From Pseudomonas asiatica (GTDB lineage: Bacteria > Pseudomonadota > Gammaproteobacteria > Pseudomonadales > Pseudomonadaceae): a stretch of 64,000 nucleotides of DNA. The notes under the pieces were generated by a model, which saw only the letters and a program-made list of their open reading frames with translations, was not told where the DNA came from and did not search any database. Both the position numbers and the translations under genes were made by a program. The stretch covers positions 2,608,001 to 2,672,000 of the forward strand of contig NZ_CP157874.1 of assembly GCF_040214835.1 (NCBI RefSeq). Direction: 5' to 3'. Of this stretch, positions 15,911 to 24,618 are shown one piece after another; the first letter of the stretch is position 1, and the number at the start of each line of letters is the position of its first letter.

Positions 15911-16774
15911 ATGAACTGGGATGATGCACGGGTCTTGCTGGCGCTCGGGCGAGCGTTGACGTTGCGCCGCGCGGGGCGCGTGCTTCGGATTGACCAAGCG
16001 ACGGTGGGAAGGCGGATTGCCGCGATGGAGGAAGACTTGGGATCTACCCTGTTTCTGCGCACGCCTACGGGTTATCAATTGACCGCCATCGGAGAAGTGG
16101 CATTCGAAATGGCGGAAAAAATGGAGAGCGCCGCCATGGAGTTGGCCCGCCGAACACGCGGAGCCGACCAGGAGCAAGCGGGGGAAGTGCGTTTATCTAC
16201 AACGGACTCGCTGGCCTATGACTTTGTAATACCAGCATTGAAGCAGTTGCACATTACGCACCCCGAAATACGTGTTGTCTTGAACAGCACATCGGAAATT
16301 GTGAATTTGTCAAAGCGAGAGACTGATATCGCACTGCGAAATCAGCGTCCGGAGAACCCTGATTTAATACTGCGAAAGCTGGCCGAGTGGCCGATGGGGT
16401 TGTTCGCATCTGCGCAATACATAGAGAAACATGGCGAGCCGGAGCCTGGCACAGGGTTTGAGGGGCACGACCTAGTCATGTATGAGCCTTACTGGAGAGA
16501 CCGGGGCCACCCCAGGCTGGTCGATGAAAGCATTGAGCAAGGCCGGGTAGTGGTGGCCGCCAACACCAGCATGATGGTGCGGCGTTCGATAAAAGAAGGC
16601 CTGGGAATCGGAGAAATTCCGATTGAAATGGGAATCCGTGACGGGCTTCAAAGAGTGTGGCCCGATCGGGTAAGAGCCAAGCCTTATGACGTCTGGATGG
16701 TCACCCACAAGGACCTCAGACACACTGCGCGTATCCGCTTTGTCATTGAGCATCTGGCGCAGGCCTTCGCGTGA
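15911..16774 (+). CDS. LysR-family transcriptional regulator
   Basis: 287 residues. The N-terminal winged helix starts 'MNWDDARVLLALGRA' and reads 'VLRIDQATVGRRIAAMEEDL'; the effector domain follows from about residue 90 ('GEVRLSTTDSLAYDFVIPAL'). The ATG at 15911 is chosen because LysR proteins begin with this 'MNWDD' helix; an upstream start would add 22 atypical residues. The gene is divergent from the quinone oxidoreductase across 133 bp and probably controls it. Confidence 0.9.
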   Translation: MNWDDARVLLALGRALTLRRAGRVLRIDQATVGRRIAAMEEDLGSTLFLRTPTGYQLTAIGEVAFEMAEKMESAAMELARRTRGADQEQAGEVRLSTTDSLAYDFVIPALKQLHITHPEIRVVLNSTSEIVNLSKRETDIALRNQRPENPDLILRKLAEWPMGLFASAQYIEKHGEPEPGTGFEGHDLVMYEPYWRDRGHPRLVDESIEQGRVVVAANTSMMVRRSIKEGLGIGEIPIEMGIRDGLQRVWPDRVRAKPYDVWMVTHKDLRHTARIRFVIEHLAQAFA

Positions 16775-16843
16775 TGCGTCGGGAAAGTTGACGTCGATTT
16801 TAGTTGGCGTTCGCGCGTGTAGAACCTTGATCAGGATCAGGAA

Positions 16844-17794
16844 ATGGATATTGTACATGCCATGCACATTTTTGTTCGGGTAGCGGAGTTCAACAGCTTC
16901 ACCGCAGCCGCAGAGTCGTTGGGGTACTCGACCCCACATGTCTCGCGAAGTATTTCAGATCTTGAAATTCATCTGCGGGCAAAACTGATAAACAGAACGA
17001 CACGAAAGGTGGCGTTGACTGAAGCCGGCTACCGTTATCTCGAACGCTGCAAAGTGCTGCTGGAGGACCTGAAGCTTGCGGAGCTCGAAGCGGCGGGGGC
17101 GCATCTGGAAGCCTTTGGCAAATTGCGCATGCACTCGCCGAACGGCATCGGCCATTATCATATTATTCCGTTGATCGCCAAGTATTCTCAACTGCAGCCC
17201 AATGTAGACTTTGAACTCAACCTGTCTCAAGCCGCACCGGACTTGCTTGCCGAAGGCTATGATCTAGTCATTTCGGCGGACAGCCGGGTTTCCGACTCCA
17301 GTTTCATTGCCAGAGAACTGGGAGAGACCTACAGCGTTTTTTGCGCAGGCCCGGCTTATATCCAGGAACATGGGTTGCCAGAGGAAATTGATCAATTGAA
17401 AGACCATACCTGCCTCAGGCTTCATGACCCCAGTTTTCCGAAGGGTTGGGAAATTGATGGGTATGACATGGATGAAGTGATTTCTCCCAGACAAACGTTC
17501 ACGGTCAACGTGGCTGGGTCAATCGCTCAAGCGGCAAAGGAAAACATGGGGGTTTGCCTCATACCAAGCTATGTGGCTGCGAGTTCAATCGCCAGAGGTG
17601 ACTTGATCAGGGTGTTGCCCACGGTAAAGGCCAATCAGAGAAGTATTTCGGTGATTTATCCTTCACGGCACTTTCTGGATGCCAAGGTCAGAACCTGGGT
17701 CGAATTCTTGAAGGGGCAACTTCCAACACGGCTAGAGGGTGATGAGGCGGCATTGCAAGCCGGAGCGAGTGGCAGGCTCGCTCCAGGCCATTAG
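16844..17794 (+). CDS. LysR-family transcriptional regulator
   Basis: 316 residues: 'MHIFVRVAEFNSFTAAAESL' and 'STPHVSRSISDLE' form the N-terminal helix-turn-helix, followed by the two-lobed effector domain. It lies 69 bp after another LysR gene on the same strand and ends two bases before the convergent DUF2790 gene. AGGA lies about 8 nt before the ATG. The target is not evident. Confidence 0.9.
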   Translation: MDIVHAMHIFVRVAEFNSFTAAAESLGYSTPHVSRSISDLEIHLRAKLINRTTRKVALTEAGYRYLERCKVLLEDLKLAELEAAGAHLEAFGKLRMHSPNGIGHYHIIPLIAKYSQLQPNVDFELNLSQAAPDLLAEGYDLVISADSRVSDSSFIARELGETYSVFCAGPAYIQEHGLPEEIDQLKDHTCLRLHDPSFPKGWEIDGYDMDEVISPRQTFTVNVAGSIAQAAKENMGVCLIPSYVAASSIARGDLIRVLPTVKANQRSISVIYPSRHFLDAKVRTWVEFLKGQLPTRLEGDEAALQAGASGRLAPGH

Positions 17795-17795
17795 A

Positions 17796-18071
17796 TTAAC
17801 CATTGTCACACCGGCTCAGGTTGGAAACCTTGAGGTAATCGATGGTATGGGTTACACCCTGGTGGTCAACATAAGTGATGCTGGCAGGCACCACACCGCA
17901 TCCACTCTCATCGTTGTTGGTCATCGAAATGACATGGGCGATGTCCATCGCCATTCCGTAATGATAGCTCTCGACAGTATTTGATTTGTGTTGGCTGGCC
18001 TCATCGCTGGTTTGTGCGGCGAATGAATGGCTGGCAACGGTAAAGGCGATTATTGCGAACAGGTATTTCAC
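17796..18071 (-). CDS. DUF2790 small secreted protein
   Basis: 91 residues: a signal peptide ('MKYLFAIIAFTVASHSFAA') followed by a short domain with 'YHYGMAMDIAHVISM', 'CGVVPASITYVDHQG' and 'YLKVSNLSRCDN'. This is the DUF2790 pattern of small periplasmic pseudomonad proteins, often induced by metal stress. Two cysteines in the mature part could form a disulfide. Its stop nearly touches that of the LysR gene. Function unknown. Confidence 0.8.
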   Translation of the reverse strand: MKYLFAIIAFTVASHSFAAQTSDEASQHKSNTVESYHYGMAMDIAHVISMTNNDESGCGVVPASITYVDHQGVTHTIDYLKVSNLSRCDNG

Positions 18072-18561
18072 TTTTACATCTCCACGCTGGGGAACATACT
18101 TTTTCTACCGGCTCAGAAGTTACTGATACTGCTTGGCTTCGGTAGGGTTAATTCTAAGCTTCCTGCGTGCTGTGTAAATGTGCTGCCAGTTAATTCACTG
18201 TTTTGGTCTGCTTAATAATCCAGGGTTGATGCTGTGGCGGGATCTGTCTGTGCTTATCGCAAGCTTTTGGTAGGGTGTGAGTTGTCTTTCTAAAGTGTCG
18301 TGCTTCACTTTGTTATTTGAAGCTTTGTTTTGGTTGGATTTCACTACTGGTCGATCGAGTTCATGGGGCGGATGCTGCCATGCGATCTGCGGTTAAGCAC
18401 TTTGCGAAAAAGCTGCCACGCAGTCAGCGCGATATATTGTTCAGGATGGGCAGTAGTCCCGCGCCTCGGGAACTGGCTGGTCAACTTTGCCAGTTCTTGC
18501 CGTTCTGATTAGTCACATACATGAAGTTCGCTCAATGGCTATCCGGATCCCCGCCGGCGTT
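18072..18561. other. 490-bp gene-poor stretch left of the IS element
   Basis: It holds the promoter side of the DUF2790 gene and relatively AT-rich sequence. Two short overlapping frames (18317-18512, about 60 aa) have no recognisable features. A frame opening with ATG at 18521 runs into the left IS end and could be the stump of a disrupted gene, but this is not demonstrable. Confidence 0.4.
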
Positions 18562-18579
18562 TTTCAAGGTAGTTGTCGC
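18562..18579 (+). repeat. Left terminal inverted repeat of the IS
   Basis: Starts TTTCAAGG and ends with the core TAGTTGTCGC; pairs with 20202-20219. Mismatches with the other arm lie in the outer half. Confidence 0.65.
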
Positions 18580-18592
18580 GTCAACCATCCAA

Positions 18593-19648
18593 CTATGCGG
18601 CTTGCTTCACGTGCTGTTGTTCCCGATCAGGGTTCAGCAGCACCGTACCAATTGGCTCCCAGTTGCGAGTGCGTCCTGACCATCGCTCCGGATTTCTATT
18701 TCGAGCGCGCTCATAGAGTTCGTGGCGCAGGGTAAGGATTTGCCTGTCCTGACCTCGATGACGCTCTGCTGGCGTGACGAAGCGGATTCGGCTGTGCCGG
18801 TGTTCGTGGTTGTACCAACGGATAAAATCACGCACCCAGCATCGTGCAGCATCCAGGGTTTCGAAGCCCTTGGTCGGCCATTGCGGGCAGTACTTCAGTG
18901 TTCTGAAAAGCGCCTCCGAGTATGGGTTGTCATTACTGACACGCGGCCTGCCGCGGGATGGGGTTATGCCCAGTTCGTACATCTTACTCAGCAAAGTGGC
19001 CGATTTCATCGGCGTGCCGTTGTCCGAGTGCAACACCAACGGCTCTCTCAAGCGCTGTTCGCTGATCACACTTCTCTGCAGCAACACTGCTGCTTTGGCG
19101 CCGTCTTCGTTCTCGTGTACCTCCCAGCCCACAGTCTTGCGGCTGTAGATGTCTTCGATCAGGTACAGGTAGTAGTATTTTCCACGTACCGAAGACGGTA
19201 AGTATGTGATGTCCCACGACCACACCCGGTTAGGTGCGCAGGCAGCATGCGTTGTCGGCTCGGCATGACACCCAGGGCGTTGAGCGCGCCCTAGGCGTTC
19301 TCGCTGTCCAGCAGACCGAAGCACCCGGTAGAAGGTCGACTCCGAGCCTATATAGAGTTGCTTATCGGCCAGCCTCGGCACGATCTGGCTAGGTGGCAAG
19401 TGAGCATACTCAGCGCTGTTGCACAGGTTCAGAATCGCTTGTCGCTCGTGCTCGCTCAGCGCGTTCGGTGGGGCGGCGCGAACTGCAGTTGTGCGTGCGT
19501 CCGCCGCCACCTCTTCCGTTTGAGTCCAGCGCTGCAAAGTTCTGAGCGTCAAGCCAACTTCCTGACATGCCGTCAATTTCCGTGCTCCGGAATTAATCGC
19601 CTCAGTCAGCCAGGCCACCAGCAGTTGCCGTTCCGGCAGAGCAGTCAA
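18593..19648 (-). CDS. IS3-family transposase OrfB (DDE integrase catalytic domain)
   Basis: 351 residues from a TTG at 19648. The DDE triad is visible in 'VWSWDITYLPS' (first Asp), 'LHSDNGTPMKS' (second Asp) and 'SNDNPYSEALFRTLKY' (Glu). An N-terminal helical part precedes it. The TTG overlaps orfA's stop by four bases (TTGA), but the frame is open back to an A6G slippery site inside orfA, so the main product is likely an OrfAB fusion made by -1 frameshifting. The frame appears intact, so the element may still be active. Confidence 0.92.
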   Translation of the reverse strand: MTALPERQLLVAWLTEAINSGARKLTACQEVGLTLRTLQRWTQTEEVAADARTTAVRAAPPNALSEHERQAILNLCNSAEYAHLPPSQIVPRLADKQLYIGSESTFYRVLRSAGQRERLGRAQRPGCHAEPTTHAACAPNRVWSWDITYLPSSVRGKYYYLYLIEDIYSRKTVGWEVHENEDGAKAAVLLQRSVISEQRLREPLVLHSDNGTPMKSATLLSKMYELGITPSRGRPRVSNDNPYSEALFRTLKYCPQWPTKGFETLDAARCWVRDFIRWYNHEHRHSRIRFVTPAERHRGQDRQILTLRHELYERARNRNPERWSGRTRNWEPIGTVLLNPDREQQHVKQAA

Positions 19649-20208
19649 TTGTCCTCGTCGTCTACTCCCCAGTAGTCGTTGAGCTTTTTTCGCAGCACCA
19701 ATAACGCGGCTGTTTCAGCCAGCGCCTTATCCTTACGTCGCAGTTCGCGCTCAAGCTGTTTAATACGTTTTTTCTGATCCTGACGGGCCTGCTCCCGATC
19801 AACCTTAGGCTGCGCTTTTGGAGGCGCCATCCCGCTCAGGAACGCTTGCCGCCAGCCAGCAATCTGCTCGGGATACAAACCTTTGCGACGGCAGTATTCA
19901 CCCAGCTCAATCTCGGACAAGCTGGCACATTCGGCAACAGCCGCGAATTTCATTTCTGCCGACCAGCTCTCGGTCGGGTGTTTGGGATCGGTCACCACCA
20001 CGCATCCTTCGGCACTGGCTCGTTTGCGCCAGGTATACAGCGACATTTCAGTAACGCCCTCGCGCCTGGCGACTTCGGCCATCGTCAGGTTGAGTGGAGG
20101 GCCCAACATCTTGAGCAGTTCGGCTTTGCGCTCAGAGGAATAGTACGGCACAACGGCTCTCTTTCCGTCCCCGGATTCTGGTTTCAGGTAAATCTGGTAA
20201 GGCGACAA
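19645..20208 (-). CDS. IS3-family transposase OrfA (helix-turn-helix)
   Basis: 187 residues, longer than the usual ~100-aa OrfA. It has a helix-turn-helix region ('MAEVARREGVTEMSLYTWRK'), a second similar segment ('EIELGEYCRRKGLYPEQIAG') and a C-terminal lysine/glutamate-rich coiled coil ('KKRIKQLERELRRKDKALAE') for multimerisation. It binds the terminal repeats, alone or as OrfAB. The duplicated DNA-binding-like segment is consistent with its length. Confidence 0.88.
   Translation of the reverse strand: MSPYQIYLKPESGDGKRAVVPYYSSERKAELLKMLGPPLNLTMAEVARREGVTEMSLYTWRKRASAEGCVVVTDPKHPTESWSAEMKFAAVAECASLSEIELGEYCRRKGLYPEQIAGWRQAFLSGMAPPKAQPKVDREQARQDQKKRIKQLERELRRKDKALAETAALLVLRKKLNDYWGVDDEDN
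19662..19690 (-). other. Programmed -1 frameshift signal (A6G slippery heptamer plus hairpin)
   Basis: On the minus strand A-AAA-AAG (19690-19684) is in the canonical register within orfA. Eight bases later comes CTACT-GGGG-AGTAG (19675-19662), a 5-bp hairpin. A -1 slip enters the orfB frame, which is open from this point. Confidence 0.8.
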
Positions 20209-20219
20209 CTATCCTGACA
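20202..20219 (-). repeat. Right terminal inverted repeat of the IS
   Basis: Read inward on the minus strand it starts TGTCAGGA and ends with the core TAGTTGTCGC; pairs with 18562-18579. Confidence 0.65.
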
Positions 20220-20574
20220 CCGGGGGGGAGAGCCAAGTGGAGTTGGGGCGTAACCACGTCGATTGACGCGTCGTTTTGTTGTCAGGTGAAGGTTAGCGGC
20301 AGGGCTTTGTGAAGAGCAAGCTTACGGACAAATCCATTGATGGCTGTGGGCCGTGATCACTCGACGATCCAATTGCATTCAACGGCGATAGGGAACTGTC
20401 GCAGGTGATTTTTCGAGAAGATGATTGTTGAGCCCCAAGCTGGGGGCATCCTTTTCAAACCATCCAAAGCATGCCCTCAAATTTGCCCCACATGTAGCAA
20501 TTAGCTGGAAGCAAATGGCTATTCGAGGCTAGAAAAACGCAGAAATGATCAGCTAACAAGCATGCGCGAAGCCC
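20220..20574. other. 355-bp non-coding stretch right of the IS element
   Basis: Begins with a G-run (CCGGGGGGG) next to the IS end. No coding frame with recognisable features on either strand, no tRNA-like structure and no REP palindrome were seen. Confidence 0.4.
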
Positions 20575-21489
20575 CTAAAGACTGTCAGGGTCGCCGAAGA
20601 ACATCTGTATCCGCGACCGCAACCACCGCTCCGCCGGGTCATTGTCCTGCGCCCCGCGCCAGGCCATGTGCAGCTCGAAACTGCGCACATCCAGCGGCAG
20701 ATCCTCGGCCCGCAACCCACCCGCCGCGGTCAACGCATCTGCCGTGTAGTCCGGCACCGTAGCGACAATATCGGTGCCCGCCAGCAAGCTCCCCAGCCCG
20801 TTGAACTGCGGCACGGCCAGCACCACGTGGCGCTTGCGGCCAATCTCTTCCAGCGCCTCGTCGATGAACCCCGACAGGTCCCCGGCAAACGACACCAGCG
20901 CATGCGGCCGCGCGCAGAAGTCGTCCAGGGTGATGGCGCCGGGCACGCTGTCGGCGCGCAGCAGTTTCGGCATGCTGCGGCGCAGCACCTTGCGCTTGGC
21001 GTTGGCTGGCAGTTCGCTGGTATAGCTGACCCCCACCGAGATCTCGCCCGAGGCCAGCAGCGTCGGCATCAGCAGGTAATTGACCCGGCGCACCACCAGC
21101 ACGATACCCGGCGCTTCGGCGCGGATGCGCTTGAGCAGTTGCGGCAGCAGGGCGAATTCGGCGTCGTCCGACAGGCCGATGCGGAACACCGCATTGCTGG
21201 TGGCCGGGTCGAATTCGGCAGCGCGGCTGACGGCGGTGGAAATCGAGTCCAGCGCCGGGGACAGCAGGGCGAAGATTTCGTGGGCCCGGGCCGAGGGCTC
21301 CATGCTGCGGCCGGTGCGCACGAACAGCGGGTCGTCGAACAGGTTGCGCAGGCGCGACAGGGCCGCGCTGATGGCGGGCTGGCCGAGGAACAGTTTTTCC
21401 GCGGCACGGGTGACGCTGCGCTCGTGCATCAGCGTTTCGAACACGATCAGCAAGTTGAGGTCTACGCGACGCAGGTCGTTTCGATTCAT
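20575..21489 (-). CDS. LysR-family transcriptional regulator
   Basis: 304 residues: 'MNRNDLRRVDLNLLIVFETL' then 'RAAEKLFLGQPAISAALSRLR' is the winged helix, with the linker 'DDPLFVRTGRSMEPS' and a full effector domain. The opening 'DLNLLIVFETLM' resembles the NodD/NahR-like LysR branch. It is divergent from the oxidoreductase at 21696 across about 205 bp, so it probably regulates that gene. Confidence 0.92.
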   Translation of the reverse strand: MNRNDLRRVDLNLLIVFETLMHERSVTRAAEKLFLGQPAISAALSRLRNLFDDPLFVRTGRSMEPSARAHEIFALLSPALDSISTAVSRAAEFDPATSNAVFRIGLSDDAEFALLPQLLKRIRAEAPGIVLVVRRVNYLLMPTLLASGEISVGVSYTSELPANAKRKVLRRSMPKLLRADSVPGAITLDDFCARPHALVSFAGDLSGFIDEALEEIGRKRHVVLAVPQFNGLGSLLAGTDIVATVPDYTADALTAAGGLRAEDLPLDVRSFELHMAWRGAQDNDPAERWLRSRIQMFFGDPDSL

Positions 21490-21695
21490 CGGTGCGCTTC
21501 GCCTAAAGTGGGGCAGAGGTGAATCTTAAGGCCAAAGGCTGGTACCCTGCACGGGTTTAGGGGGACCAATCGCAGGGAAAGTCAGGTGCCCAATCGATGA
21601 CAAGCATGTCGACTATTAATGACCACTGATGGTCTAACCGGCAAAGCCCGGATAAAGTCCGTGGTAATTAGAGGTTCACAAAGGCGAGGTATGCG

Positions 21696-22718
21696 ATGTC
21701 CCGCATGATCCGTTTCCACAAGTTCGGCGCTGCCGATGTGCTCCGTTGCGAGGAGCAGGCCGAATCGTCACCTGCTGCCGACGAGGTACAGATCCGCGTC
21801 GAGGCGGTTGGCGTCAGCTGGTATGACGTGCTCTGGCGCCAGAACCTGGCACCGTCCCAGGCGCGCCTGCCGGCGGGGATCGGCCACGAGATGGCCGGGG
21901 TGGTGACCGCGGTCGGCGAAGGGGTCGAGGATATTGCGGTGGGCGACCGGGTTGCCAGCTTCCCGGCCACCAGTGCCAACGACCACCCGGTGTATGGCGA
22001 TGTCATCGTGCTGCCGCGTACGGCCATTACCCGTTATCCGGATGTGCTCACCCCGATCGAGGCCAGCGTGCACTACACGCCGCTGCTGATCGCCTATTTC
22101 GCCTACGTCGACCTGGCCCGGGCCAAGGCCGGGCAGACCGCGCTGGTCACCGACGCCAGCCACTGCGCGGGCCCTGCCTTCGTGCAACTGGGCAAGGCCC
22201 TGGGGCTGAAGGTGTTTGCCGCCACCAAGGAGCCGGAACAGCGTGAGTACCTGCTGGGCCTGGGCGCCGACAAGGTGATTGTCACCGAAGAGCAGGACCT
22301 GTTGCTGCAGGTTGGCAAGTACACCGATGGTCGTGGCGTGGACATGGTCCTGGATGGCATGGGCGGGCCGCAGATGTCGCTGCTGGGCGATGTCCTGGCT
22401 CCACGTGGCAGCCTGGTGCTGTATGGCCTGCAAGGCGGCAACCAGACGCCGTTCCCGGCCTGCGCGGCGTTCCAGAAGAACATCCAGTTCCATGTGCACT
22501 GCATCGGCAACTTCACCGGCAAGCCGGAGCTGGGCATCAGCCAGGATCAGGTGGCGCTGCAGCGCGCCCTGCGTGATATCAACCAGTTCACTGCCGACCA
22601 GTTGCTGACACCGCAGATCATCAAGGTGTACCCGTTCGAGCAGGTGGTCGAGGCGCATCGCTACATGGACCAATGCCCGTGCGGCGGGCGTGTGGTGCTG
22701 GACATGGCGCAACACTGA
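21696..22718 (+). CDS. Zinc-type alcohol dehydrogenase-like / quinone oxidoreductase (MDR family)
   Basis: 340 residues with the GroES-like N-terminal domain ('VGVSWYDVLWRQNL', 'GIGHEMAGVVTAVGEGVEDI') and the Rossmann domain ('LGADKVIVTEEQDLLLQ', 'GVDMVLDGMGGPQM'). The zinc-ligand Cys of true alcohol dehydrogenases is not at its place, so a quinone- or enone-reductase activity is more likely. The gene is monocistronic: divergent LysR on one side, a strong terminator at 22741-22766 on the other. Confidence 0.88.
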   Translation: MSRMIRFHKFGAADVLRCEEQAESSPAADEVQIRVEAVGVSWYDVLWRQNLAPSQARLPAGIGHEMAGVVTAVGEGVEDIAVGDRVASFPATSANDHPVYGDVIVLPRTAITRYPDVLTPIEASVHYTPLLIAYFAYVDLARAKAGQTALVTDASHCAGPAFVQLGKALGLKVFAATKEPEQREYLLGLGADKVIVTEEQDLLLQVGKYTDGRGVDMVLDGMGGPQMSLLGDVLAPRGSLVLYGLQGGNQTPFPACAAFQKNIQFHVHCIGNFTGKPELGISQDQVALQRALRDINQFTADQLLTPQIIKVYPFEQVVEAHRYMDQCPCGGRVVLDMAQH

Positions 22719-22740
22719 CAGCGGTCTGCATCTATCAGGA

Positions 22741-22766
22741 AACCCGGGCAGAGTCCCGGGTTTTTT
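22741..22766 (+). terminator. Intrinsic terminator
   Basis: AACCCGGG (22741-22748), loop, CCCGGGTT (22755-22762), continuing into a run of six T. It lies 22 bp after the oxidoreductase stop. Confidence 0.9.
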
Positions 22767-23232
22767 GTGCCTAATAGAGACTGGTTTTACGTTAAAAAAA
22801 GAAGTTTCCTACAATTAAATACGACGCGGACTATATTTGAACTGATTGCTCCGTGGCTTGCCGAAATATCCCGCCAAGTTTTTTGTCTTGTACTGTTCCC
22901 GTCTGGCAGTCAATGTGTTTTCTCACTTCCGCTGAATGGTTTTTTTACCCTGATCTGTATCTTCTATTCGCTTTGCATCCCTCGATAATGGCTCAATGAT
23001 AGTTTGCGCAAGGAGCGTGGAATGAGCATGGCTATGCCCAGGCCAGGGCGGTGTATGGCAGCGGCGGGGCGTCGCGACGATGGGTTTTTCTCGATGTCAT
23101 GGCGACAGTGATGGTTACGTCATTACTTCCAATTAGTTGTAGGAAATTTCTTCTGGAAAAGTTCGGGGCATGTTGATGTTCAGGTCCTCTGATCAACGTG
23201 CGCTGGCTGCATGAAGTTGATGAGGTGATCTC
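22767..23232. other. 466-bp AT-richer intergenic region
   Basis: Lower GC than its neighbours. It presumably holds the promoter of the 461-aa gene at 23233. I see no coding frame with features, no REP palindrome and no clear -24/-12 element. Confidence 0.4.
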
Positions 23233-24618
23233 GTGACTGCTATTCACGACCAGGCAATGCACTATATCTACCAGCAAGTACTCGAGCGCTTGCTCAGTCA
23301 TATGTCACAAGCGCAGCGTGCTTCCTTGCAATTGCTGATACAACGGCTGCTGGTTGCTGCAGGCGGGCCCGACTACATCGGTACCTGCCGCTTGCTGGTG
23401 CTGCAAGGCAACGATCGTCGCAGCGCCCGGCTGCTGGCCATGCTGCGTGCCGCACAACTGAGTATCGCCCTGCGTGCGCCGGTAACCTTCCAGCTGCGGG
23501 TGCTGGTGGTGAGCCTGCCCGTGGCTGACAGTGCCACGCTCGAATGCCATGAGCGCAGCTTCAATGCGCTGTTCTTGCAGGATGACCCGCGGGTGCAACT
23601 GCAGATGATCAAGGGGCGTGAAGTGGTGCCGTTCAGCCGGCATGCCCCTGCCGCGCCCGACAACTGGCTGTTGGCGAGGGAAGCCATGCTGATGTTCGGT
23701 CACCTGGTCGACGCCAGGCCCGAAGCGCTGCTGGGGTGTCGCCTGCACCTGGAACTGGCGGCGGCCGTCGGCTTTGCGCTGCAGGCCCATTCACCTGCGG
23801 ATGTATTTATCACCGCCATCCCTGCGCGCCAGCGCCGCCGGTACCTGGCCTGGGCACGGCGCAGCCTGCGCCTGGCAGGGGAGCGTGGTCCGCATGTGGT
23901 GCACCAGTGCCTGGCGACGCTGGCACAGGGGCTGAGCCGCCTGCACGGCAGTATCGGGTTGCCATCGGGTGCCTTGGCGGGGCCGACCTCGGCGAGCGTG
24001 CCGCAGAGTACGTCGGTGCGGTTGATTGCCATTGACGACCTGCTGCCGCCATTGCTCGAAGAGCAGCAGCTGGACCGCATGCTCGGTTGTCGCTTCGAGG
24101 GGGGGCAGGACGCCTGGCCATTGACCGCGTTCGTCGAGCCGTTGGCCCCGGTGCAGCTGCGGGAGCTGCACGCACGCAGTCTCGAGCCGCAGGGCAGTCG
24201 CCCGGCATTGCGGCTGGCTGGCCAGCCGGGCGCCAACAAGCGGCGCGACACGCATCAGCTGCAGTTCGGCAAGGCATATGGCATCAACCAGATCCAACAG
24301 GTGTGCCTGCTGTTCAGCCCGTTTGCCAGGCAGGGGAAGAACCTTGAGCGTTTTCTGCAATGCTGGCATGCCGACATGCTGGTGGCGCTGCCATACCTGC
24401 ATCGGGCCTTGCAGGGTAAACCCTGCCCAGATGCGGTGAAAAACTGGCTGGTGAATACCAGCGGCCTGCCGCTGGGGCAACTCCGGTTGATCTATGGCGG
24501 AGGCCTGCCGCTGGCCTCCTGGCGTCTCATGAGCCACCTGGCCCGTCGCGATGTACAGCTGAAGTTGCTGCCACGGCGGGCAGCGGGGCGGCGGCGTGGT
24601 CATGCGGGGCCGCCTTGA
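23233..24618 (+). CDS. Uncharacterised 461-aa cytoplasmic protein
   Basis: I do not recognise this family. The GTG start has GAGGTGA about 5 nt before it. There is no signal peptide or membrane segment. Residues 1-45 are helical ('HYIYQQVLERLLSHMSQAQR'); residues about 50-110 look like alternating strands and helices ('GTCRLLVLQGNDRRSARLLA', 'FQLRVLVVSLPV'); the C-terminus is very basic ('KLLPRRAAGRRRGHAG'). The stop overlaps the ATG of a MocR-type regulator by one base (TGATG), so the two are translated together. That coupling suggests a shared sensory or regulatory task. Codon and base usage match the host. Confidence 0.8.
   Translation: MTAIHDQAMHYIYQQVLERLLSHMSQAQRASLQLLIQRLLVAAGGPDYIGTCRLLVLQGNDRRSARLLAMLRAAQLSIALRAPVTFQLRVLVVSLPVADSATLECHERSFNALFLQDDPRVQLQMIKGREVVPFSRHAPAAPDNWLLAREAMLMFGHLVDARPEALLGCRLHLELAAAVGFALQAHSPADVFITAIPARQRRRYLAWARRSLRLAGERGPHVVHQCLATLAQGLSRLHGSIGLPSGALAGPTSASVPQSTSVRLIAIDDLLPPLLEEQQLDRMLGCRFEGGQDAWPLTAFVEPLAPVQLRELHARSLEPQGSRPALRLAGQPGANKRRDTHQLQFGKAYGINQIQQVCLLFSPFARQGKNLERFLQCWHADMLVALPYLHRALQGKPCPDAVKNWLVNTSGLPLGQLRLIYGGGLPLASWRLMSHLARRDVQLKLLPRRAAGRRRGHAGPP

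Larger units (their letters stand above)
18562..20219 (-). mobile_element. IS3-family insertion sequence (about 1.66 kb)
   Basis: Two overlapping transposase frames, orfA and orfB, on the minus strand are flanked by imperfect terminal inverted repeats. The outer right end (20219 inward) and outer left end (18562 inward) align over about 18 bp and share the exact core TAGTTGTCGC. The DDE catalytic domain is in orfB and the helix-turn-helix in orfA, as in IS3. No convincing target-site duplication is visible (GCGTT left, CCGGG right). The exact ends are therefore uncertain by a few bases. Confidence 0.85.

Noticed and set aside
18317..18512. Two overlapping frames of about 60 codons left of the IS
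   Set aside because: No ribosome-binding site, domain or neighbour supports translation.
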